From positions 4,948,619 to 5,012,618 of the forward strand of contig NW_015622543.1 of assembly GCF_000835495.1 (NCBI RefSeq): a stretch of 64,000 nt of DNA, written 5' to 3'. The stretch's first letter is position 1; each line of letters opens with the position of its first letter. Shown here piece by piece: positions 54,694 to 64,000 of this stretch. Source of the DNA: Cladophialophora immunda (Eukaryota > Ascomycota > Eurotiomycetes > Chaetothyriales > Herpotrichiellaceae). Position numbers and translations under genes: made by a program. The notes under the pieces were generated by a model. The model was not told where the DNA came from. It saw nothing but the letters and a program-made list of their open reading frames with translations, and ran no database searches.

Positions 54694-56508
54694 GTCGACG
54701 TCAAGGGACTCTTCCACCCTCAACTGTGGCACCTGGTTGGCAAAGGTTCAAGTAGGGCCTTGCAAAAAGGTGATGGCCACTCGTAGGACGAAGCCAGAGG
54801 AGATGAGAAGGAGGAGGAGGAGGAGGAGAGAGGAGGCGCATTGCCGGGGGGGAAGAGGGTCTGAACGGCTTCTTTATAAGTCGACAGGATCATCTGAGGT
54901 GGTAGCAGCAGTAGCATTATGGTAGCGTACCAGGGATAAGGCTTCGAGCTGACTTGCCTGGGGTGGATTAGGATCGAGAGCCAATGCTTGCCTGTCAGTG
55001 GTTGTTGATAACGGAGAGTGGGAAGGGGAAGTCGAAGGCGAGCTGTAAGACGGTTTTCTGGCGTCTTGGCCGCAATTCTGCCCCCAGTCGCCCTCTGCCT
55101 TGGCCACCCGCCGTCCACGCCCGTTCCCGCTGCATATCTCCTGCGCAGGCCTCACTCCATCTAGCTTTCTCCCCTATTGGGCAGTCCGTCTCTCATGGCC
55201 AGGCGGGATACAATATCCTCTCCCGGACGCTGAAGTGCATTGCGGCCCTGACGATAAGCACGCATGGAAGCCATTCTCGACTACCCAGCCTCTCCAGAGA
55301 TCCGATCGAGAACCGCTCAGACGATCCCTCCTGGGCAAATCTTGCCCTCTGCCCTCAAAAGAGCTTGTGTACCACCGTCTTGGCCTACCTTGAAACTTAG
55401 GATACCACCACATCGCACGGCTGTGCCCCCGTGTTTTGCCATCGAGGCCACCCGCTCGACGTTGGTCGGGGACATTCAACCCGAGAATCCACCGTCCGAG
55501 ACGTTGCATATTCCAGAATTGCCAAAAGCCACTTCTCTCGAAGCGAGATCCGAGTCGACCACGAGACTGCTGATGCTGCATTGACACTGGTTTCTTCGAC
55601 CTCCCCTGCAGGCCCCGCGAACGCCACGTGCCTAAGACCATGGTGCTGGTAGCGGATTTCCGCTGCAATGGATATGCTGGGATAATTCTGGCAGGGTCCC
55701 TGTAGCGACCAGCAGGAAGCCGCTCATTCTTGGAGAAGCACCGGCAGATGCGTGTGAGCAGCCTAGAGACACTGGTCTGATAGGCGAAGGAATGATCCTG
55801 GAACTCCTATCTCAGGCACAGTCCCGGTGGCCACAGAGGAGTTGGCTCGTATCTATGTCGCCCCACGGTTTTCAAACTCTAATTTCGTCCCATTCTCAGA
55901 GGAGAAATTGTCAGCATTTGTCTGGCTTCTTCCCATGCGCTGAGACAGCGTTATTACCTCCCTGGCGCCGGGTTGAGATCAGCAGCCTTGCAGATCGTTC
56001 CACGCCCCAAACTCTCGGGGGCCACTTATGGACATGTGCGTCATTGTTCTCGACCTTTAGAAGATTCGAAGCATTCGAGATAACAGATTGTGGCTTGCAT
56101 CGAGCGCTCAAATCCATCCTTCCAGACCCATCGCTGCTTTTCTTGGTTCATCCGCGCTAGGTCTGCGCTGTCGATGACCTGGATGCGAGTACGAGGTGTC
56201 GAATGCGTGACAAGCATCGCACATGATGAAGGACCGAGGTCAGGGAGCTGCAACGCAAAAGAAAACCACAGCCTCGAAGCTCCTCCCAGGCCTTGTGGGC
56301 CAATGAAAACCATTTTGCTGCGCTTTGGCGTTGATGAGAAACCTTTGCCCCGGACATGCCCGCTAGCTCTGGACCTTTGTTGGCGCATCAAACGACTAAA
56401 TTCTGCCCAGATGTTCATCTGCTGTTCATGAATGAATGTGGTTTCAACGATTTTGGTTGCAAGGTCAAGCTTACTTCTTGCTGAAGGGACCAAAATAGAA
56501 CAACAACG
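54694..56508. other. Divergent region between permease and P450, no supported gene
   Basis: About 1.8 kb. A (GAG)n-type purine tract at about 54,795-54,836 gives a CT-rich leader for the permease. Minus frames at 55174-55668 and 56041-56493 (150 codons with an ATG) and a plus frame at 55264-55584 have acceptable composition but no motifs, so they were not called. The last of the minus frames would be divergent from the P450 with only 15 bases between starts, which argues against it. Confidence 0.5.
54795..54836. repeat. Purine (GAG)n tract
   Basis: This is an imperfect GAG-repeat run, read as CTC on the permease coding strand, about 100-140 bases upstream of the permease ATG. CT-rich leaders are common in actively transcribed fungal genes; its length may vary between strains. 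Confidence 0.7.
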
Positions 56509-58150
56509 ATGTTGACGGAAGGTGAGTTAACCGAAGTGCATGGCTATCAGCCCAGAATATTGAGGCTCAAGTGCAGGGATAACAATACTTGGAATCCCCA
56601 TTGCCATCTGGGCATTGCTTGCTATAATACTATATGTCGTCTCCAACTCTTTCTCAAATACTGCGAAGCTGAGGAAAGTCCCTGGTCCATGGCTGTATGC
56701 AGCAACAAGATTCAGGCTGGCTTTCGATGCCTGGCAAGCAAGATCTATTCACACGGTGAACAAGCTCCACCAAAAATACGGGCCTGTCGTACGGATCGGA
56801 CCAAATGAGATCTCATTCAATAGTCTGTCTGCCCTGCGGACGATATACGGTGCTGGAAGTGGCTTTGAGCGGACTTCTTTCTACCAAATGTTTGACGTTT
56901 ATGGCCGACAAAACCTCTTCACGTTCGCCTCTGGAAAACTCCATCGCGAGCGGAAGAAGCTGATCAGCCACATTTATGCCAACCAGACCGTGCTCGGCTT
57001 CGACGCCGCACAGCTGGTCAAGAGAAAAGTGATGGGGTTTCTGACGCTTCTGGAACGAGAGCCTGATCTCGGAAAGGAGATCTTTACGAGTTTGCATTAC
57101 TTCTCCTTCGATGCCATCTCCGAGTTCGTGTATGGCCCAGACCATGGAGGAACGGCTGCTTTGCCAGGATCTAAGCAGTCCCGGGACCTCATTCAAGACA
57201 TCCTCAACCCAGCTCGTAGGAGATTGGCATGGTTCGCTGTTTACTTTCCCACGTACACAAAGTGGATCACAACCCGCACGGGTCTTCTGGAGAGAGTGCT
57301 GACTTCCATGGGGCTGATGCCTATGCGCAAGCCCTTCACATATTCTGGAATCCGTCAGCATGCATTAAAGGCATTCTACAGTTTCAAAAATGCAGAGGCT
57401 GCTGTGCAAGCCAAAGCTGCCGAAAGCACCGTCATCGGGCGCCTATTCAAAGTGCGAGAAGAGGCTGGACTGTCCGACCTGGACATTGCCTCCGAATGCG
57501 CCGACCATCTGCTAGCCGGCATTGATACGACTTCAGACTCCCTCATGTTCATGATCTGGGCACTTTCGCTTCCTCAACATGAGACATACCAAGACAAGCT
57601 CAGGGAGGAGTTGTCGCACATCTCCGTGGACAGCCAGGGGCTTCCAGAGCCCAAGGACTTGACTCAGCTTCCTTACCTGAACGCGGTCGTGCGAGAGTCT
57701 CTGCGCCTGTACGCACCTTTGCCTGCCTTTGAGCCTCGATCTTCGCCTGTGGATACGGTGATCGATGGTTACGAGATTCCTGCAGGCACGATCGTGGGCA
57801 TGTCACCGTACTGTCTGCACAGAGATGAAGGTGTCTATCCTTCTCCACTGACCTTCAGACCGGAAAGATGGCTCACAGATTCCGGCACTCTGATCCCTGA
57901 GTCGGACATTAGGAATCGATATTTCTGGGCCTTCTCCAGTGGTGCACGCATGTGTATCGGCATGCACCTGGCTAACGCAGAAATGCTCACTCTGCTGGCT
58001 GCCATGTATCGGAAGTACAAGACATCTGCAGAACATCCCGACACGTCGCCTGGTATCACCAGCCGGTTTGAAATTTTCAGCGACGAGACGATGCCCAAGA
58101 TGGTGGAACATGAGTGTGTGATCGACTTTGTGGAGCTGGGTGCGAAATGA
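56509..58150 (+). CDS. Cytochrome P450 monooxygenase
   Basis: Microsomal P450; family and substrate not determined. A 13-nt first exon 56509-56521 (MLTE plus one base) is joined across a 55-bp phase-1 intron to exon 56577-58150, giving 528 aa. The join produces an N-terminal membrane anchor, GITILGIPIAIWALLAIILY, which supports the micro-exon. The proline hinge is KVPGPW. The oxygen-binding I-helix motif is LAGIDTTSD, the K-helix ExxR is ESLRL, and the PERF-like motif is FRPERW. The heme-binding loop FSSGARMCIG has its ligand Cys at about residue 464. All core motifs are intact. The gene is divergent from the amino-acid permease; no biosynthetic backbone enzyme is nearby, so a role in detoxification or stand-alone oxidation is as likely as a pathway role. 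Confidence 0.93.
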
Positions 58151-58634
58151 ATGATCGAACAGAAAAGGCAAGGTGCGCAGAGTTCCAACGATTGTGAAGG
58201 CCGAGCAGCATTCCACGTGTGAACAAGTGCGAGAGCGCATATTCTAGCCAAAGACATCAGAATCAAACAAAGGTGCTAAAACGCGTACCAGGTGAAACTC
58301 CAACGCAAATGCACGAAGCCGTGTCTATGCAAATTTATGAGGCCAGGGCCCGCCAACTCATGTTTGTCCCTGAACACACGTCACACAAGCGCGAAAATCT
58401 GCTGAGAGAACGACGTTGGCATCTTCAGCTCGCACATGGCATATCGAGAGGGTCTGGTAGACAGGCTTCACAAGATTTACTGCCAACACCCCTGTCATCA
58501 AGGCATTTGGCGACTTCATCTTAAATACGCTACGAAGAATGCTCTCCCTCCTTGCACGAACTCCTGCTTGCACATCACCGAAAGGTCTCGACTGTCGCCC
58601 TGGTGCCTTGTCCAGTACATACTCGATCGGGAAG
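58151..58634. other. Intergenic region between two plus-strand genes
   Basis: This is the 3' flank of the P450 and the promoter of the Ser-rich protein gene. An in-frame ATG at 58539 would extend the downstream protein by 32 residues. Nothing else was seen. Confidence 0.5.
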
Positions 58635-60547
58635 ATGTGCGTTACCGAGATCTGGAGTTATCGCGAATGCGGATGTTTCTACAATCACACAATCCCGTGC
58701 CGGTCGCACCGAAGAGAGCAGACGCCGTGCTCTGCACCTAACACACAATATGCTCCGGAAAAATGGCTCACAGAGACTTCAGTGGCTTTAGAAGTCTCCC
58801 ACCCGCTGTTCAGACCACGAGCAACATCCGTTGAGCCAGGGGACTGCCCGAATCACCGAGTCGTCGAGAAGTCATTCATTAATCAAATCTGCGAAGACTG
58901 TCTGTTAGCAGAACTGGAGGGCCTTCCATCCAGCCTCGGCACTAGTACCGTTGCTCAGGATGGCCCTTCCGGCAACTTGGACAACGGAGAAGGACTGATT
59001 TGGGATAGTGAGGTGAAGATTGAGATTGAAAATCCGAATTCCGGGTTCTCAACAAGCCCAAGCGCGCCAGAGACGTCAGTACAGAATCAAGAAATACCGG
59101 ATGAGGATGGGAGGATTCTGGAAAGCCACGTCGAGATCACAATCGAAGACGATCATCACAGCATCGTGGCCGAAAGCGCAGCTTCTTCAGAGATTGTAGC
59201 ACATCAACCAAGCGGTCAATCACAGTCGGCGTTGATGCAGACCTCTCCATCAAACAACTCTCGTGGTGGCCTTTGCCAACCAAATTCTAGAGCTTCCGGA
59301 AGCAAGAGACATGGGTGTGCCTTTCAGAAAATCGATGTTGTCAATCTCGACGATACGGATAGTGATGGCGGCGTCGACCTCCAGTGGCATCATCGCGATC
59401 CTCAACCACTATTGCGAGGAAGGCCTTTGATGTGCTCGAACCTACACAACAGCCAGGTTCGCGAGCCTGATGCAGATAGCGCCCCAGTGCCAGGCAGAGA
59501 AAGAACTGGTATCAAGGGCTTCCCCACGTTACAAAGCCTCAGGAGTCTCTCGATGTCCTTGCGCGTAGGCCCGAGGTCATTGGCAGTTGCCTCGGACAAC
59601 TGCGGTTCTTCAGGAACAGGTCTAGCACCCTCTTCAAGCTCGGCAGGGACCAGTTCAAAGAATCCATTCCGCAGTATTCGCAATCGGAAAAGTTCACCTC
59701 GAATAGGAGAAACGAGCGGCTCCAAGTTCGTTGGCTTGGAGCAGCCTTCCGACGAAGTCCACAAAAATATTCCGATCCCTGAAGCGCAAAATACCCCAGC
59801 CATTCCGCCGAGGAAGTCGAGTTTGAAGAGTTTCGCCCTCTTTCTCACAGACGATTTCACCCGGACAAAAGCGAAGGTGCAGCCACGATCAGGCAGCCAA
59901 TTTATGAGCCTTACCCCTAGTCCGACTATCTCCTGGTTCCGCCAGCATGCCGAATCCAGTGAAGAGACAAATTCAGGCAATCAGGGCTCAGTCTCGCATT
60001 CTGAAACTGATTTTGAGACTCCTTCTTGGACTAGCGACTCATATACCAATAGAGCCGGAGGGATGAAGGCCGAGAACAACTTCCTCATTCCGAGCATCCC
60101 CAAATCGTCCACCATGAATACTATGCGAGCACTTATCGATGGATCCATAGATCGAGATGCTGGGCTTGACGATCAAGACGAGACAATACGTCAGCCGCCT
60201 CTGCCAGGGCAAGAGCAAGCTCGGCATCAAGGTCAGTAGGCAAGTGATACGAGAACATGTGGGATCCATATGCTCGAAGACTCTGTCCAGCAGCAGTTTC
60301 CTCGCCGGGGGCGTCCTGAAGGAGAGGAACGATGAAACGAGTCCGCCCAACATTGTCCACCACATTAAGGGCGTTAGGTTAAGCCTCCCCTACACCTCAA
60401 TCCGTTTCCAGCAGTGTCACCTCGGAGTCACGACTGGCCGCTGGCATCAATGAGTGGTTGGAAGAGCACGAGGCGATGGAGGAGACTGGATTGCAGCGAG
60501 GAAGGATGTCTCGGATCAAGGGGCAGAAAAGGCGATGGCTAACGTAG
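58635..60547 (+). CDS. Ser-rich protein with N-terminal Cys/His cluster, unknown function
   Basis: Unrecognised protein. I chose the ATG at 58635 (MCVTEIWSYRECGCFYNHTI) because many fungal proteins of unknown function begin with this MC..W.Y..CGC pattern. Exon 58635-60231 is followed by a 152-bp phase-1 intron (donor GTCAGT, acceptor GGTTAAG) and exon 60384-60547, giving 586 aa. The second exon encodes a coherent, charged C-terminus (AAGINEWLEEHEAMEETGLQ, ending KGQKRRWLT), whereas reading on past 60231 stops after two residues. The N-terminal cysteines and CPNH / CEDC pairs may bind metal. The middle is polar, Ser-rich and probably disordered, with basic patches suited to phosphorylation. 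There is no signal peptide or membrane segment. The acceptor lacks a strong pyrimidine tract, so the junction needs transcript support. Confidence 0.65.
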
Positions 60548-61254
60548 CAATTTGTCAGGAATGTTTGATTGAACGTGTTCTAGACAGTCTTCGTGCTTCC
60601 ACGTCCGGTCCTGTTCTCACGATGATATCAAAATGACTGCACGCTCGCGTTGAGGGATCGACACCAAGGATTGCTTTGGACCTTCTCTGGGGTAAGATAT
60701 TTCGATTGTAGATGTGGTTTGATCTGGCGTGAGTCACAGACAACGTTGGCACAACCGGACAGTCTTCGTGGGCCATGCAACAAGACAAAGATGATAAGAC
60801 ATGAAACAAGCGTGCGCAAGGGGGGCAGAATATACGTGGTCAAATGAAATGCCGCGGCCAGGTACCAGCAAGCCAGAAAGGGCCCATCACGTGAGACCAT
60901 CCCACTGTGTACAAGGAACATTTGGAGTCGGTCGGTGGAGAGCGAGAATCGCAGGCCAAAATTATTGTTTCCCGCTCGAACACCACCCAACTTACTCTTA
61001 ATATCCCTTCGATCGACATCAATAAGTAAGCGATCAACTGCTGTCTGATTGCCACGTTCCTTTTTTCTCACCATTGTTGTCTGGCAAGGAGCGACCGTCA
61101 AGATCTGCCAGGCCCTCAATCTTGCTCGAAGTCGATCCCCAGAAGATCATCCAACGCGCGCGCAGGGCGGACATTCCAATCCTCGGTCAACACATATCAT
61201 TGTCTCTTGCAGGCAACTTATTTCTCTTGCATGCCCTAGACCAGATCTTCTAAG
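60548..61254. other. Intergenic region upstream of importin gene
   Basis: This is the 3' flank of the Ser-rich gene and the promoter plus 5' leader of the importin gene. A 163-codon minus frame (60628-61119) has no motif and was not called. Confidence 0.5.
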
Positions 61255-64000
61255 ATGTCTGTTCTCCCTGCCGAGGTGCAGGGAGCCTTGACCCAGCTCC
61301 TCCAAGCCCTCTCCTCTCCCGACAACACTCTCCGCAGCCAGGCGGAAGAGCAACTCAATAATGACTGGACTCCCAACCGCCCCGAGGTGTTGTTGATGGG
61401 CTTGGCCGAACAACTTCAAGCCGCGCCAGACTCGTCGGTATGTCAGGATATCATGAGGGATCCTACGGTTGGAGAGGTTACTAAAGATCTAACCAGACAC
61501 GATCGTTCGCTGCAGTGCTATTTCGTAAACAAGCCTCAAAACAACGCAAAATTCCTCCCAGCACTGACTCCAAGGAACTGTTCTGGTCCCTCGGCACCGA
61601 AGCCAAGACCGCCATCCGGTCAAAGTTGCTGGAAGGTCTAGCAAGAGAACAGATCAATCAAGTCAGGAATAAAATTGGAGATGCAATCGCTGAGATCGCA
61701 CGGCAATATGTGGATGCGGGTAAGGAGCGATTGACCCTTACTTCCGGCTTCTATTCTGGCTGACATACCATGGAGGCACGAACGAGACCTGGGTGGAACT
61801 GCTGCATGCGTTGTTCCAAGCGAGCCAGTCAACCGACGCCGGCATGCGTGAATGTTCATTCAGGATATTCTCCACAACTCCTGGCATCATCGAGAGAGAA
61901 CATGAAGGTGCGGTCCAGGAGGTTTTCCTCAAGGGTTTCAAGGACAGCAGTGTCGAGGTGAGATTTTGGCGCCATCATTGAGAGTGGGCGACGCATATTG
62001 ACTCGGTCCAGGTCCGTCTCTCCGCAATCGAGGCGTTTGCCTCGTTCTTTCATTCCGTCACGAAGAAGACACAGCCAAAGTATTATCCATTGATACCCGA
62101 AATTCTCAACATTCTACCACCACTCAAAGAAGCTGGCGACACCGACAATCTATCAAAGGCATTTGTCTCGCTTATCGAACTTGCCGAAATATGCCCGAAA
62201 ATGTTCAAAGGACTCTTCAACAATCTCGTCAAGTTTAGCATTTCAGTCATACAAGAGAAGGAGCTCGGGGATCAGACACGACAAAATGCTTTGGAGTTGA
62301 TGGCTACCTTTGCCGAATGGGCGCCGGCAATGTGCAAGAAAGATCCCTCATATGTGAATGATATGGTTACGCAGTGTCTCAGCTTGATGACTGACATTGG
62401 AATCGACGATGATGACGCCTCGGAGTGGAACGCGACCGAGGACCTCGACAATGAAGAAAACGACATGAACCATGTCGCGGGCGAGCAGTGCATGGACCGC
62501 TTGGCCAACAAGCTGGGAGGGCAAGTGATGCTTCCTGCAACATTCACCTGGCTACCGAGAATGATGCATTCGGCTTCGTGGCGAGATCGACACGCCGCTC
62601 TGATGGCCATCTCTGCAATCTCCGAGGGATGTCGAGACCTCATGATCGGCGAACTAGACAAGGTCCTCGAGCTGGTTGTTCCGTCCCTGAGAGACCCTCA
62701 TCCACGGGTCAGATTTGCCGGGTGTAATGCTCTGGGCCAGATGAGCACCGACTTCGCTGGGCCGATGCAAGAGAAGTACCATCAGGTGGTGCTGACAAAC
62801 ATTATCCCCGTTCTCGAAGCGCCTGAGCCACGAGTACAGGCACATGCGGCCGCTGCACTGGTTAACTTCTGCGAGGAGGCCGAGAAGTCGATTCTGGAAC
62901 CGTACTTGGATCAACTACTTGGACATCTCCTCCAGCTCCTGCAATCTCCCAAACGGTATGTTCAGGAACAGGCACTCTCCACGATCGCTACCATTGCCGA
63001 CTCGGCTGAGAGTGCCTTCATTCGCTACTATGACACCTTGATGCCTCTTCTCTTCAACGTCCTGCAAGCCGAACAGTCCAAAGAGTATCGATTACTCCGC
63101 GCCAAAGCCATGGAATGCGCAACGCTCATCGCCTTGGCTGTGGGCAAGGAGAAAATGGGCCAAGACGGTATCACACTCGTTCAAATTCTCGGCAACATCC
63201 AGCAAAACATCACGGATGATGACGACCCACAATCACAGTACCTCCTGCATTGCTGGGGACGGATGTGCAGGGTCCTCGGCTCTGATTTCGTCCCCTATCT
63301 TCCTGGAGTTATGCCTCCCTTGTTGGAGCTTGCGGCCGCCAAGGCAGACATTCAGCTAATAGATAGCGAAGACGAAGTGCTGGAAGAGGAGGGATGGGAG
63401 TTGGTGCCCTTGAAGGGGAAAGTGATCGGTATCAAGACATCCACGCTCGAAGATAAGCATACGGCGATTGAACTGATCACAATCTACGCTCAAATATTGG
63501 AAGCCGACTTCGAGCCTTACGTGGCCGACATCACGGAACGAATCGCTCTGCCTGGCTTGTCGTTCTTCTTCCACGATCCTGTACGGGTGGCTTCCGCCAA
63601 ACTGATCCCTCAGTTACTCAATTCGATCAAAAAACGATACGGCGACCAGTCGCCGCAGTTGAACGAGATCTGGACGAAATGTTCTGAGAAGGAGATCGAA
63701 ATTCTCAGTGCCGAGCCCTCCATTGACACCCTAGCAGAAATGTTCCAATGCTTCTACGAGAGTGTCGAAGTGGTAGGCAAGGGCTGCCTGGCGCAACAGC
63801 ACATGGAACAATTTGTGCAGTCGGTCAAGTCGACATTGGAGGAGTTCCAGAAGCGTGTCCACGAGCGCGCTGAAGAAAAGGCGGAAACCGCCGCCGCCAA
63901 CCAAGGCCCGGATGCCGATGAAGAGGATTCCTTGTCTGTACAGTATGCCATCGAGGACGACCAGACCCTCCTCTCAGACATGAACAAAGCCTTTCACACC
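61255..64000 (+). CDS. PSE1: Importin beta-family karyopherin Kap121/Pse1 (IPO5-like), 3' end outside window
   Basis: Nuclear import receptor that carries ribosomal proteins, histones and regulators through the pore under Ran control. Exons are 61255-61437, 61497-61719, 61776-61957 and 62012->64000, with phases matching at each junction; 859 residues lie inside the window of an expected total near 1090. It starts MSVLPAEVQGALTQLLQALS. HEAT repeats run throughout, including RSFAAVLFRKQASKQRK (importin N-terminal domain). An acidic segment (DIGIDDDDASEWNATEDLDN) follows, then LVPSLRDPHPRVRFAGCNAL, VLEAPEPRVQAHAAAALVNF and YVQEQALSTIATIADSAE, all characteristic of IPO5/Kap121. An insert with GWELVPLKGKVIGIKTS is also typical. 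No frameshift was seen up to base 64,000, where the frame is still open. Confidence 0.95.

Noticed and set aside
55174..55668. Overlapping plus and minus ORFs of about 75-165 codons in the permease-P450 gap
   Set aside because: Three frames are open over the same bases and none shows a domain or convincing splice pattern.
56041..56493. 150-codon minus ORF with ATG just upstream of the P450
   Set aside because: No recognisable motif, a strongly overlapping plus frame, and its start would lie only 15 bases from the divergent P450 start.
1..64000. Search for transposons, rRNA, CRISPR arrays and a natural-product backbone gene
   Set aside because: No transposase, reverse transcriptase, long terminal repeats, rRNA-like blocks, spacer arrays, PKS, NRPS or terpene synthase sequences were seen; the P450 and the flavoprotein hydroxylase therefore do not make a recognisable biosynthetic cluster.

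Overview
The window looks like nuclear DNA of a filamentous ascomycete (Pezizomycotina). Genes carry short introns of about 50-150 bp with GTRNGT-type donors, most genes are monocistronic, and the content is typically fungal: Zn2Cys6 regulators, a Pth11/DUF7703-like receptor, a GH16 wall enzyme, a JmjC/4CXXC protein and a CYP. A black-yeast-like eurotiomycete (Chaetothyriales) is my guess from gene style only. I rebuilt 25 gene models by hand from reading frames and splice signals. Most multi-exon models are supported because phases match across every junction; first exons of a few nucleotides are the least certain parts.

Layout. 0-2.3 kb: the 5' part of a secreted GH16 beta-glucanase with a long Ser/Thr stalk, cut by the window edge. 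2.3-5.2 kb: no clear gene. 5.2-6.9 kb: salicylate-hydroxylase-like flavoprotein. 7.9-8.9 kb: F-box protein. 9.9-10.9 kb: a small protein whose repeat units coincide with exons. 12.2-14.6 kb: a protein combining CCCH fingers with an RBR ubiquitin ligase module. 15.5-16.8 kb: G1-type cyclin. 16.8-22.0 kb: a 5.2-kb gap without genes, shared by the divergent cyclin and a seven-helix receptor-like gene (22.0-23.5 kb).

24.5-36.1 kb reads as a metabolic island: MFS sugar transporter, FNR-type reductase, large FAD-dependent oxidoreductase, and two Zn2Cys6 regulators facing each other tail to tail. It is the best candidate here for an uncharacterised catabolic gene set; the substrate cannot be read from sequence. 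37-49 kb is mostly housekeeping: MPDU1-like dolichol-sugar factor, mitochondrial aspartyl-tRNA synthetase, PLP aminotransferase, ADP1-type ABC transporter and HTD2-like dehydratase. A small spliced plus-strand transcript may lie between the synthetase and the aminotransferase. 49.3-51.8 kb: JmjC protein with a Cys in place of an iron ligand. 52.9-54.7 kb: amino-acid permease. 56.5-58.2 kb: cytochrome P450. 58.6-60.5 kb: Ser-rich protein of unknown function. 61.3-64.0 kb: the 5' part of importin Kap121/Pse1, running off the end.

No rRNA, convincing tRNA, transposon or CRISPR array was seen.
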